Source of the DNA: Bradyrhizobium sp. DOA9
GTDB lineage: Bacteria > Pseudomonadota > Alphaproteobacteria > Rhizobiales > Xanthobacteraceae
Direction of reading: 5' to 3'
Assembly (NCBI RefSeq): GCF_000617845.2
Contig: NZ_DF820425.1
Span: forward strand, 3,709,725 to 3,773,724
Length of the DNA: 64,000 bases
The position numbers were made by a program, and so were the translations under genes. Positions within the stretch are counted from its first letter, which is position 1, and every line of letters starts with the position of its first letter. The notes beneath the pieces were generated by a model that made no database searches, was not told where the DNA came from, and saw nothing but the letters and a program-made list of their open reading frames with translations. Below, piece after piece: positions 26,443 to 34,450 of the stretch.

Positions 26443-26676
26443 ATGCCTCTCGCGTCCTATCAGACATCGGTTCCGGTGGTCGTCGACGATGCCAAATGCA
26501 TCGCCGACAAGGGTTGCACCGTTTGTGTCGACGTTTGCCCGCTCGACGTCTTGCGCATCAGCGACATGACGAACAAGGCCTACATGGCCTATGACGAGTG
26601 CTGGTACTGCATGCCCTGCGAGGCCGATTGCCCGACCGGCGCCGTCACCGTCAACATTCCCTATCTGTTGAGGTGA
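26443..26676 (+). CDS. AprB-like ferredoxin with two [4Fe-4S] clusters
   Basis: 77 residues. Eight cysteines form two ferredoxin motifs: CIADKGCTVCVDVCP near residues 18-32 and CWYCMPCEADCP near 52-63. The second resembles the CWxCxxCxxxCP of AprB. It is shorter than AprB, which has a C-terminal extension wrapping AprA. AGGAGAC precedes the ATG. It lies between the flavoprotein gene (31 bp) and the HEAT gene (2 bp) and should carry electrons to or from the flavoprotein. Confidence 0.9.
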   Translation: MPLASYQTSVPVVVDDAKCIADKGCTVCVDVCPLDVLRISDMTNKAYMAYDECWYCMPCEADCPTGAVTVNIPYLLR

Positions 26677-26678
26677 TC

Positions 26679-27656
26679 ATGTCGAGCCCGTTCGAATCCT
26701 ACGACGATCTCGAAGACGCCGACGAGCGGCTTCAGGCCGCAGATCCCGCCGAGCGCCGCGTTGCCATCATCGCGCTCGGCCATTCCGGCGATCCCGCCGC
26801 CGTTGGCCATCTCGCCAATATGGTCGTCGATCCCGATGCCGGTGTGCGGCAGCAGGTCGCGATGGCGCTCGGCGAGTTCGACGGGCCGGAGGCCGCGAGT
26901 GCGCTGGTCAAGCTGTTGGTCGACCCCGAAAGGATCGTGGCAGCCGCCGCCGCCGACAGCATGGCCGAGTTCAAGGATCCCGCCTGCGCCGACGTGATCC
27001 TGCCGCTGGTCAGGCATGCCCACGCCTTCGTCCGCATGGGCGCGCTGCGCGCGTTGAAGGAATTACGGTGCAAGGACACACTCAAGCCCGCGCTGGAAGC
27101 ACTCCAGGACCCTGACGCCGCCGTACGCGTGCAGGCGATCGGCGTGATCGGCTTCCTCAAGCTGGAGGAATCGATTCCGGCGCTGACCGCGCTGATCAAC
27201 GATCCTGACGCCCATGTGCGTCGCGCCGCCGTGAGCGCGCTGGCTTTCTCGCAGATGAAGCCGGCGGCGGAGACCATCACCCGCGCACTGAAGGATTCGG
27301 ATTGGATGGTCCGCGAGATGGCCGCGGAGACGCTGGGCCTCAACGTCAACGGTTCGCTCGCCGCCGATCAACTGGTCGCGTGCCTCGCCGACGAGTTCTG
27401 GCAGGTGCGGCTGAAGGCGATCCGCAGCCTTGGGAAGATGAAGATCGAGCGCGCGGTACGGCCGATCGGCCATTGCGTCAATCACGACCAAGCCAACTTG
27501 CGGAAAGAGGCGGCCGCCGCGATCGGCGAGATCGCGCATCCCGACGGCGAGGCATTTCTGGCCGTCATCGCCGACGATCCCGATCCCGATGTGCGCAAGA
27601 ATGCGCGTTGGGCGCTGCAGCAGATCGCGGCCCGCAAAGCGCGCGCAGGCGCGTAA
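26679..27656 (+). CDS. HEAT-repeat (PBS-lyase-like) protein
   Basis: 326 residues, almost entirely about nine helical repeats of around 31 residues, each with a DPDAxVRxxAxxALG-like core (for example residues about 50-65, 142-160 and 173-190). No catalytic motif, signal peptide or membrane span. HEAT arrays of this kind act as scaffolds or chromophore/cofactor-handling factors. The ATG at 26679 is two bases after the ferredoxin stop, so translation is coupled. A role as assembly or docking partner of the flavoprotein-ferredoxin pair is inference. Confidence 0.88.
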   Translation: MSSPFESYDDLEDADERLQAADPAERRVAIIALGHSGDPAAVGHLANMVVDPDAGVRQQVAMALGEFDGPEAASALVKLLVDPERIVAAAAADSMAEFKDPACADVILPLVRHAHAFVRMGALRALKELRCKDTLKPALEALQDPDAAVRVQAIGVIGFLKLEESIPALTALINDPDAHVRRAAVSALAFSQMKPAAETITRALKDSDWMVREMAAETLGLNVNGSLAADQLVACLADEFWQVRLKAIRSLGKMKIERAVRPIGHCVNHDQANLRKEAAAAIGEIAHPDGEAFLAVIADDPDPDVRKNARWALQQIAARKARAGA

Positions 27657-27721
27657 GGGCCTCCGGGCAGGGGGCATAGCGGCCCTTCGCGGTCGCTCTG
27701 GACTTCCCCTGCCAGACGTTT

Positions 27722-27737
27722 ATTGGTCTTCGCCAAT
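27722..27737. promoter_or_regulatory. Candidate GntR/FadR-type operator upstream of the FAH-family gene
   Basis: ATTGGTCTTCGCCAAT is a dyad with 5-bp arms (ATTGG / CCAAT) and resembles FadR-subfamily operators such as that of LldR. It lies 59 bp before the ATG of the downstream gene. A FadR-type regulator is encoded at 29503. Confidence 0.4.
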
Positions 27738-27796
27738 GGGATCGGCCTGCCGTTCGAACGCGGCCGATCCGTGAAGAAACAGCGAGGACGCCGGCC

Positions 27797-28969
27797 ATGA
27801 CGATACTGTCCGTTAAAGACCTTCTCCCTGAGGACGGAACGAAGGGGACACTGGTTGGCCGCGTCTGGCTGCCGCAGGTGAACGGTCCGGCCGTGGTCGC
27901 CGTGCGCGCCAACGGTGTCTTCGACGTCACCGCAAAATTTCTCACCGTCAGCGCACTCTGCGAAGAGGAAAATCCGGCCAAGGCGCTGGCCTCGGTCAAG
28001 GGTGAGCGCATCGGCGATCTGGAAGCGATCGTGGCCAATACCGCGCCCGATACACGCGACCCGAAAAAACCCTGGCTGCTCGCGCCGGTGGATCTCCAGA
28101 CCCTGAAGGCAGCCGGCGTCACCTTCGCGATTTCGATGCTGGAACGCGTCATCGAAGAGCGCGCCAAGGGCAACCCGGCCTCGGCCGAAGCGATCCGGAA
28201 AGAGGTGACGCGGCTGATCGGCGACGATCTGTCGAAGCTCAAGCCGGGCTCGGATCAGGCGATGCACCTGAAGCAGGTGCTGATCGATCAGAACGCCTGG
28301 AGCCAATATCTCGAGGTCGGCATCGGTCCGGATGCCGAGGTCTTCACCAAGGCGCCCACCTTGTCGTCGGTCGGCACCGGCATGGACGCTGGCCTGCATC
28401 CGAAATCGACCTGGAACAATCCCGAACCCGAGCTCGTGCTGTTCGTATCGAGCCGCGGCAAGATCGTCGGCGGCGCGCTCGGCAACGACGTGAATCTGCG
28501 CGACTTCGAGGGCCGCTCGGCGCTGCTGTTGTCGAAGGCCAAGGACAACAACGCGTCCTGCTCGATCGGCCCGCTGCTGCGCCTGTTCGACGACACCTTC
28601 ACGCTCGACGACGCACGCAAGCTGGATATCAGCCTGAACGTCACGGGGACGGACGGCTTCGTTCTCGACGGCCATTCCTCGATCAGCAGGATCAGCCGCG
28701 ATCCCACCGATCTGGTCGCGCAGACCATCGGCAAGGTGCATCAATATCCTGACGGATTCGTGCTGTTCCTCGGCACCATGTTCGCTCCCGTAAAGGATCG
28801 CGATGCGCCGGGGCAGGGATTCACCCACAAGCGCGACGACATCGTCACCATCGCAGCGCCTCAGCTCGGCAAGCTCGTCAACCGCATGCGCACCAGCGAC
28901 GAGTGCGAGCCGTGGACGTTCGGCATCGGCGCGCTGATGAAGAACCTGGCGCAACGGAAGCTGATTTAG
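27797..28969 (+). CDS. FAH-superfamily 2-keto-3-deoxy-sugar-acid dehydratase-like protein (AraD1/XylX type)
   Basis: 390 residues. The C-terminal two thirds show the fumarylacetoacetase-like fold, with YLEVGIGPDAEVFTKAP, NNPEPELVLFVSSRGKIVG (metal-binding Glu region) and GNDVNLRDFEGRSALLL. The length and N-terminal region recall 2-keto-3-deoxy-xylonate/arabinonate dehydratases rather than true fumarylacetoacetase. Placement next to sugar dehydrogenase, lactonase and ChvE transporter genes supports a Weimberg-type pentose pathway. Substrate unproven. Confidence 0.78.
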   Translation: MTILSVKDLLPEDGTKGTLVGRVWLPQVNGPAVVAVRANGVFDVTAKFLTVSALCEEENPAKALASVKGERIGDLEAIVANTAPDTRDPKKPWLLAPVDLQTLKAAGVTFAISMLERVIEERAKGNPASAEAIRKEVTRLIGDDLSKLKPGSDQAMHLKQVLIDQNAWSQYLEVGIGPDAEVFTKAPTLSSVGTGMDAGLHPKSTWNNPEPELVLFVSSRGKIVGGALGNDVNLRDFEGRSALLLSKAKDNNASCSIGPLLRLFDDTFTLDDARKLDISLNVTGTDGFVLDGHSSISRISRDPTDLVAQTIGKVHQYPDGFVLFLGTMFAPVKDRDAPGQGFTHKRDDIVTIAAPQLGKLVNRMRTSDECEPWTFGIGALMKNLAQRKLI

Positions 28970-29111
28970 CGCTGCTTCCTACGCCCCGCTGACAGCTGAG
29001 GCTCCATCGCGCCACCTGAATTTTTTCATCTCCCCGTTGCATGGTGGGAACAAAATCGCGCTGAACGTGTCATAATTCAGCTCGCCTAACCTCACCTGCG
29101 CTTCCTCCAAA

Positions 29112-29130
29112 TAGTCAAATAATATGACTA
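29112..29130. promoter_or_regulatory. Perfect inverted repeat upstream of the transporter relic
   Basis: TAGTCA-AATAATA-TGACTA, AT-rich in a GC-rich setting. It lies 110 bp before the ytfQ-like relic ATG. It may be the old operator of the lost transporter operon. The 533-bp gap 28970-29502 otherwise holds only the two gene remnants listed next. Confidence 0.4.
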
Positions 29131-29240
29131 GTCGGAACTCAACTTCCGTGGAATAGTCCCCGTCGCTGGCCCGAAGGCCAGCCGGCGGGTGCCATGCTAC
29201 CAATGGGTGCCCCGGATAAACATCTTGGGAGACACGCCTG

Positions 29241-29363
29241 ATGACCTCCAAAGCCCTCTTTGCGGCCAGCGCCATGGTCGCCTTGCCGCTCGCGGTGATC
29301 GGCTTCTCGCAGATCGGGTCGGAATCCGGCTGGCGCGAAGCCGAGACGTCCGTCTCAGCGTGA
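29241..29363 (+). pseudogene. Truncated YtfQ-like sugar-binding protein (N-terminal 40 residues)
   Basis: ATG 29241 opens a signal peptide (SKALFAASAMVALPLAVI) followed by GFSQIGSESGWREAETSVS, the mature N-terminus of YtfQ-type galactofuranose/arabinose-binding proteins. It stops after 40 codons where the homology breaks. The rest of the roughly 320-residue protein is missing. Confidence 0.65.
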
Positions 29364-29436
29364 AGTCGACCTCCTGCACCGCGCCAAAGCTCTTGCTGAT
29401 CCCCCGCACCTCCGGCGTGCTTCCGTTCGCCTTCAT
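29356..29436 (-). pseudogene. Truncated sugar ABC transporter ATPase (first ~27 codons)
   Basis: Read on the minus strand from ATG 29436, the translation gives EVRGISKSFGAVQEVDFTL, the typical first beta strand of RbsA/YtfR-type ATPases. Homology ends where the plus-strand binding-protein remnant ends, marking a deletion junction near 29356-29363. The Walker A motif is already absent. Confidence 0.6.
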
Positions 29437-29502
29437 CGCCCCGCAGCAGGGGCTGGTCGCGCTCGCGCGCCGGCCGGCGGCGAAGCAGGTGGGAGCGGCG
29501 TC

Positions 29503-30279
29503 ATGACCTCGCGGATCGTCGTCATCCCGACGCGGCGGGCCCATTCCAACCATGCGGAGGTGGCGCGTTCGATCGGCGTCGACATCATCGCCGGCCGCTA
29601 CGCGGAAGGCACGCGCCTGCCTGGTGATGCCGAAATGATCGCGATGTTCGGCGTGTCGCGGCCGGTGCTGCGCGAAAGCGTCAAGACGCTGGTCGCCAAG
29701 GGCCTGCTCACCACCAAGGCGCGGGTCGGCACCGTCGTGCGCGAGCGTGGCGCCTGGAACATGTTCGACGCGGACGTGCTGGCCTGGCACCTCGACGCCG
29801 GCATCGACAAGCGCTTCCTCGACGACCTCGCCGAGATCCGTCTGGCCGTCGAGCCGCGCGCGGCGATGCTGGCGGCAGCGCAGCGATCCGAGCAGGACAT
29901 CAGCGAGCTAAACCGCTGCATGGATCGCATGCGGCATGAAGCGTCCGACTCGGTCGGATTTGCCGATGCCGATCTCGCGCTTCATGTGGCCGTGGCGCGT
30001 GCCTCGGGCAATCTGTTCATGCGCTCGATCGGGCATGTCATCGAAGCAGCGCTGCGCGCCTCGTTCCTGCTCAGCGCCCCGGTGGAGTCGGAGGACCGCG
30101 ACACCGTGCTGCTCTGGCATCAGAAGATCGTCGACGCCATCGTCGCGGGCGATGCCGATGCCGCATCCGAGGCCATGGTCTATGTCATTCACAACGGCAT
30201 GCGCCGTCACGACAGCACGGTGATCGAGACCGCCTCGGCCGAGCCGCTGCCGTCGGCCGATACTGGAGAACGAGCGTGA
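29503..30279 (+). CDS. GntR-family regulator, FadR/DgoR subfamily
   Basis: 258 residues. N-terminal winged helix (GTRLPGDAEMIAMFGVSRPVLRESVKTLVAKGLL, about 38-72) and a C-terminal all-helical FCD domain. The metal/ligand-binding Asp and His residues are seen in DADLALHVAVARASGN and HQKIVDAIVAGD. It is the first gene of an operon with the sugar dehydrogenase (GTGA overlap), so it probably controls the sugar-oxidation genes. GGGAG precedes the ATG. Confidence 0.9.
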   Translation: MTSRIVVIPTRRAHSNHAEVARSIGVDIIAGRYAEGTRLPGDAEMIAMFGVSRPVLRESVKTLVAKGLLTTKARVGTVVRERGAWNMFDADVLAWHLDAGIDKRFLDDLAEIRLAVEPRAAMLAAAQRSEQDISELNRCMDRMRHEASDSVGFADADLALHVAVARASGNLFMRSIGHVIEAALRASFLLSAPVESEDRDTVLLWHQKIVDAIVAGDADAASEAMVYVIHNGMRRHDSTVIETASAEPLPSADTGERA

Positions 30280-31202
30280 CAGACCTTCGCATCGCCATCG
30301 TCGGCTTCGGCAAGATCGCGCGGGACCAGCATGTAGGGGCGATCGCCGCCACGCCGGGTGCAACGCTCGCCGCCGTGGCGAGCCGGAATGCCTCGCTGCC
30401 CGGCGTGCCGCATTTTGCGACCATCGAGGAATTGCTGGAGAAGGGTCCCCCGATCGACGCGGTCTCGCTCTGCACGCCGCCGCAAGTGCGGCGGGCCCAG
30501 GCCGCGGCGGCCCTCGCCGCCGGCAAGCATGTCATGCTGGAGAAGCCGCCGGGCGCCGGCGTTGCCGAGCTCGATCCGCTGATCGCGATGGTCGGCGCGG
30601 CAAGGCGCACGCTGTTTGCGACCTGGCATTCGCGCTATGCGCCAGCGGTCGAGCCGGCGCGGCAATGGCTCGCGGAGCGGCGCATCAAATCAGTGCACAT
30701 CAGCTGGAAGGAGGATGTTCGTGTCTGGCATCCCGGCCAGGGCTGGATCTGGGAGCCGGGCGGCCTCGGCGTGTTCGATCCCGGTATCAATGCGCTGTCG
30801 ATCCTGACCAGGATTCTGCCGATGCCCTTATTCGTCACCGCGGCCGAGCTGGCCTTTCCAGCCAACTGCCAGGCGCCGATCGCGGCGAACCTGAACCTGA
30901 CGGATATCAGCGGCCTGCCCGTGACTGCCGAGTTCGACTTCCGCCAGACCGGGCCGCAGAGCTGGGACATTCTCGTCGACACCGACCAGGGCCGGCTGAC
31001 GCTGTCCAGCGGCGGCGCGCGCGTGGCTGTCGAGGGCAAGGTGCTTGCCGAAGGGCCCGATGAGGAATATCGCGGACTCTACCGTCGCTTGGTCGAGCTC
31101 GCAGCGACCGGCGCAAGTGACGTCGATCTGACGCCGCTCCGTCTCGTCGCCGACGCCTTCCTGCTCGGCAAGCGCACGATCGTCGAACCGTTTGTGGATT
31201 GA
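30276..31202 (+). CDS. Aldose 1-dehydrogenase, Gfo/Idh/MocA family (D-galactose / L-arabinose 1-dehydrogenase type)
   Basis: 308 residues. NAD(P)-binding IVGFGKIARDQH near the N-terminus, catalytic-lysine motif MLEKPPG at about 89-95, and WHPGQGWIWEPGGLGVFDPG, which is characteristic of Azospirillum L-arabinose 1-dehydrogenase and Pseudomonas D-galactose 1-dehydrogenase. It oxidises the sugar at C1 to the lactone. GTG start overlaps the regulator stop by 4 bp. The lactonase two genes downstream takes the product. Confidence 0.85.
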   Translation: MTDLRIAIVGFGKIARDQHVGAIAATPGATLAAVASRNASLPGVPHFATIEELLEKGPPIDAVSLCTPPQVRRAQAAAALAAGKHVMLEKPPGAGVAELDPLIAMVGAARRTLFATWHSRYAPAVEPARQWLAERRIKSVHISWKEDVRVWHPGQGWIWEPGGLGVFDPGINALSILTRILPMPLFVTAAELAFPANCQAPIAANLNLTDISGLPVTAEFDFRQTGPQSWDILVDTDQGRLTLSSGGARVAVEGKVLAEGPDEEYRGLYRRLVELAATGASDVDLTPLRLVADAFLLGKRTIVEPFVD

Positions 31203-31204
31203 GC

Positions 31205-32281
31205 ATGGCCGCATCGACAATCACAAGAGACGTGTTCGGGACGCTGCCTGACGGCCGCAAGGTCGAGCGCGTCGTGTTGCGCGGGCAGGGCGGCTTCGAG
31301 GCACGCATCATCAGCTACGGCGCAGTGCTGCAAGCGCTGATCGCGCCGGATGCCGACGGCGGATACGACGACGTCGTGCTTGGCCACGATGCCTTCGCCG
31401 GCTATCTCGCCGAACGGAAGTTTCTGGGCGCCACCGTCGGCCGCTATGCGAACCGCATCGCCAGGGGACGGTTTTCGCTTCAAGGCGAGACGGTGCAGCT
31501 TGCCGTCAACAATGGTCCGAATGCGTTGCATGGCGGGCTCGAGGGTTTTGATCGCAAGCTCTGGGTGATCGCGGGCATCGATGAGGGCGCCGAGCCCGCG
31601 GTGACGCTCACCCATGTCAGCCCGCATGGCGAGGAGAATTATCCGGGCAAGCTCGACGTCCGCGTGACCTATCGCATCACCGGCCCGACCGAGCTGTCGC
31701 TGCTGATGGAAGCGCGGACCGACCGGCCGACTATCGTCAATTTGACCAACCACAGCTTCTTCAACCTCGAGGGTGCGACGTCGGGTAGGTCCATTCTCGA
31801 TCATCGCCTGATGGTGGCCGCCGAGCAGTTCCTCGCCATCGATTCCACCGCCATTCCGCTGCCGGAGCCGCCGCGCAGCGTGGCCGGCACGGCGTTCGAT
31901 TTCCGCAAGCCGCAGCCGGTGGGCGAGCGGATCCGCGAGGGCGACCCGCAACTGCAAAACGGCAGGGGCTACGACCACACCTATTGCCTCGGGCGCGACG
32001 GCAAGCTTGCGCTCGCGGCGCGGCTGGAGGCGCCGCGCTCCGGGCGTATCATGGAGCTGCTTACCGACCAGCCCGGACTTCAGGTCTATTCCGGCAATTA
32101 TCTCGACGGGACGATGTCGGGCAAGGGCGGCAAGCTGATCCGGCAATCGGACGCCATGTGCCTGGAGCCGCACATCTGGCCCGATGCTCCGAACCGGCCG
32201 GATTTTCCGAGCCCGCGCCTCGATTCCGGCGAGGTCTATCGCCATCACACGGTCTATCGCTTTTCGGTGAGGTCGCCATGA
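31205..32281 (+). CDS. galM: Aldose 1-epimerase (galactose mutarotase)
   Basis: 358 residues. GalM family: substrate Arg in VGRYANRIA, the first catalytic His in NNGPNALHGG, the second in NLTNHSFFNL, and catalytic Glu in CLEPHIWPDAPNRPDFP near the C-terminus. It interconverts alpha and beta anomers, feeding the 1-dehydrogenase. ATG 31205 is two bases after the previous stop. An in-frame TTG at 31199 is unlikely. Confidence 0.93.
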   Translation: MAASTITRDVFGTLPDGRKVERVVLRGQGGFEARIISYGAVLQALIAPDADGGYDDVVLGHDAFAGYLAERKFLGATVGRYANRIARGRFSLQGETVQLAVNNGPNALHGGLEGFDRKLWVIAGIDEGAEPAVTLTHVSPHGEENYPGKLDVRVTYRITGPTELSLLMEARTDRPTIVNLTNHSFFNLEGATSGRSILDHRLMVAAEQFLAIDSTAIPLPEPPRSVAGTAFDFRKPQPVGERIREGDPQLQNGRGYDHTYCLGRDGKLALAARLEAPRSGRIMELLTDQPGLQVYSGNYLDGTMSGKGGKLIRQSDAMCLEPHIWPDAPNRPDFPSPRLDSGEVYRHHTVYRFSVRSP

Positions 32282-33159
32282 TGGAGCAGGTGCCAACGAC
32301 TGTCCTCTCGGACCATCCTTGCCATCTCGGCGAAGGTCCGATCTATGACGTGACCACCGACACGGCCTGGTGGTTCGACATTCGCGAAGGCAAGCTGTTC
32401 GAGGCGCAACTCGGCGGTGGCTCTGTCCGCATCCATGCGCTCGGCCGGATGGCGAGCGCGCTCGGACGCATCGACGCCGAGCGTCAGCTGATCGTGGCCG
32501 AAGACGGCCTCTACATCCGCAAGCTCGCTGATGGTGCGATGACGCTGTTCTGTCCGCTCGAAGCGGACAATCCGGCGACGCGCTCAAACGATTGCCGGGT
32601 GCATCAATCGGGTACGTTCTGGATCGGCACCATGGGCAAGAAAGCCGAGCCGAAGGCGGGCGCGATCTACGCGCTTCATCGCGGCAAGATCTCGACCCTG
32701 TTTCCCGGCATCAGCATTCCCAATTCGATCTGCTTCTCGCCCGACGGCGCCACCGGCTACTTCACCGACACTCCGCGCGCGGTGCTCTATGCCGTGCCGC
32801 TCAACCCCGCGACCGGCCTGCCGCGCGGCGAGCCGGAGGTGCTGCTGCGCCACAGCGGCGTCGGCGGTCTCGACGGTTCGGTGTGCGACGCCGACGGGCA
32901 GATCTGGAATGCGTGCTGGGGCGCGAGCCGGATCGACGTCTACTCGCCGCTAGGCGAACGCCTGCGTTCGCTCAGCGTGCCGGCGAAGCAGGCGAGCTGC
33001 CCTGCCTTCGTCGGCCCCGACCTGTCGCGCCTGCTCGTCACGTCGGCCTGGCAGGACATGGACGCGGCGGCACGCGCGGCCGATCCGCAAGCCGGCTGCA
33101 CCTTTCTGCTCGAAGCAGCCGCGCGCGGGCGCGCGGAGCCCGACGTCAAGCTCGCATAG
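32278..33159 (+). CDS. SMP-30/gluconolactonase-family sugar lactonase
   Basis: 293 residues with the six-bladed beta-propeller motifs: metal-ligand Glu in HLGEGPIYDV, NDCRVHQSGTFWIGTMG, ISIPNSICFSPDG and the conserved Asp in GGLDGSVCDADGQIW. It hydrolyses aldonolactones to aldonic acids, the step after the 1-dehydrogenase. The start overlaps the galM stop (ATGATG), so the four genes 29503-33159 form a coupled operon. Confidence 0.9.
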   Translation: MMEQVPTTVLSDHPCHLGEGPIYDVTTDTAWWFDIREGKLFEAQLGGGSVRIHALGRMASALGRIDAERQLIVAEDGLYIRKLADGAMTLFCPLEADNPATRSNDCRVHQSGTFWIGTMGKKAEPKAGAIYALHRGKISTLFPGISIPNSICFSPDGATGYFTDTPRAVLYAVPLNPATGLPRGEPEVLLRHSGVGGLDGSVCDADGQIWNACWGASRIDVYSPLGERLRSLSVPAKQASCPAFVGPDLSRLLVTSAWQDMDAAARAADPQAGCTFLLEAAARGRAEPDVKLA

Positions 33160-33231
33160 GAGGCCCAAGCCGTACACGACCGTCGTTCTCGAAACCTCGA
33201 AAGAAAGTCTGACACCCAAAGGGAGTGAAAC

Positions 33232-34302
33232 ATGCTGAAACTGAAGACGACATTTCTCGCGCTGGCGCTCGCCAGCGCCGCCACGATGGCCACAGGCGTC
33301 ACTGCCTTTGCCCAGAAAGCGACGGTCGGCATCGCCATGCCGACGAAATCCTCGGCGCGCTGGATCGACGACGGCAACAACATGGTCAAGGTGCTGAAGG
33401 AGCGCGGCTACAACACCGACCTGCAATATGCCGAGGACGACATCCCGAACCAGCTCTCCCAGGTCGAGAACATGGTGACGAAGGGCGCCAAGGCGCTGGT
33501 GATCGCCGCGATCGACGGCACCACCTTGTCCGACGTGCTGAAGCAGGCGAAAGCAAAAGGCATCACCGTGATCGCCTATGACCGCCTGATCCGCGGCACG
33601 CCGAACGTCGACTATTACGCGACCTTCGACAATTTCCAGGTCGGCGTGCTCCAGGCGGAGTCGATCGTGCAAGGTCTCGGCCTGAAGGACGGCAAGGGCC
33701 CCTTCAACATCGAGCTGTTCGGTGGCTCGCCCGACGACAACAATGCCTACTTTTTCTACAACGGCGCCATGAGCGTGCTGAAGCCGTACATCGACAGCGG
33801 CAAGCTCGTCGTCGTGTCCGGCCAGATGGGCATGGATAAGGTCGCGACCCTGCGCTGGGACGGAGCCACCGCGCAGGCCCGCATGGACAATTTGCTGAGC
33901 GCCTACTACGGCAACAAGAAGGTCAACGCCGTGCTGTCGCCCTATGACGGGCTCTCGATCGGCATCATCTCCTCGCTGAAGGGTGTCGGCTACGGCAGTG
34001 CCGGCCAGCCGATGCCCATCATCTCGGGCCAGGATGCCGAAGTGCCTTCGATCAAGGCCATGCTGCGCGGCGACCAGTACTCGACCATCTTCAAGGACAC
34101 CCGCGACCTCGCCAAGGTGACCGCTGACATGGTCGACGCCGCGCTGGCCGGCAAGGAGGTCACCGTCAACGACACCAAGACCTACGAGAATGGCGTCAAG
34201 ACCGTGCCGTCCTACCTGCTGAAGCCGGTTGTGGTCTACAAGGACAATTGGGAGAAGGTGCTGGTCGACAGCGGCTACTACAAGAAGTCGCAGTTCCAGT
34301 AA
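33232..34302 (+). CDS. chvE: ChvE-like periplasmic sugar-binding protein
   Basis: 356 residues with a Sec signal peptide (cleavage after AFA) and type-I periplasmic binding fold: VGIAMPTKSSARWIDDG, VIAAIDGTTLSDVL, ELFGGSPDDNNAYFFYNGAM and VNDTKTYENGVK near the C-terminus. ChvE binds galactose, arabinose and xylose and in Agrobacterium also serves chemotaxis and virulence sensing. It is followed by gguA and gguB, the standard order. GGGAG precedes the ATG. Confidence 0.93.
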   Translation: MLKLKTTFLALALASAATMATGVTAFAQKATVGIAMPTKSSARWIDDGNNMVKVLKERGYNTDLQYAEDDIPNQLSQVENMVTKGAKALVIAAIDGTTLSDVLKQAKAKGITVIAYDRLIRGTPNVDYYATFDNFQVGVLQAESIVQGLGLKDGKGPFNIELFGGSPDDNNAYFFYNGAMSVLKPYIDSGKLVVVSGQMGMDKVATLRWDGATAQARMDNLLSAYYGNKKVNAVLSPYDGLSIGIISSLKGVGYGSAGQPMPIISGQDAEVPSIKAMLRGDQYSTIFKDTRDLAKVTADMVDAALAGKEVTVNDTKTYENGVKTVPSYLLKPVVVYKDNWEKVLVDSGYYKKSQFQ

Positions 34303-34311
34303 GTGAGTGCT

Positions 34312-34417
34312 CCGTCGTTCCGGGGCGATGCGAAGCATCGAACCCGGAACCTCGAGATTCCGGGTTCGATGCTCCAGGCCCGCTTCGCGGCCCCGGCGCA
34401 TCGCCCCGGAATGACGG
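34312..34417. repeat. Large nested palindrome between chvE and gguA
   Basis: Outer arms of 21 bp at 34312-34332 and 34397-34417 differ at one position. Inner arms of 15 bp at 34335-34349 and 34358-34372 match perfectly. The RNA could fold as a hairpin with a second paired layer. It resembles mobile intergenic palindromes of bradyrhizobia and may stabilise the upstream chvE mRNA, separating high binding-protein from low ATPase expression. Confidence 0.7.
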
Positions 34418-34450
34418 CGGAAGGATGAGCTTTTTCAAGGACACGATGCC

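Noticed and set aside
24669..26676. Succinate dehydrogenase / fumarate reductase of respiration
   Set aside because: No SdhB-type subunit with three Fe-S clusters and no membrane anchor genes are present; the small two-cluster ferredoxin fits AprB-like pairing better.
28979..29275. 98-codon minus-strand frame in the gap before the GntR gene
   Set aside because: It overlaps the ytfQ-like relic on the other strand, has no ribosome site and no recognisable fold; treated as chance.
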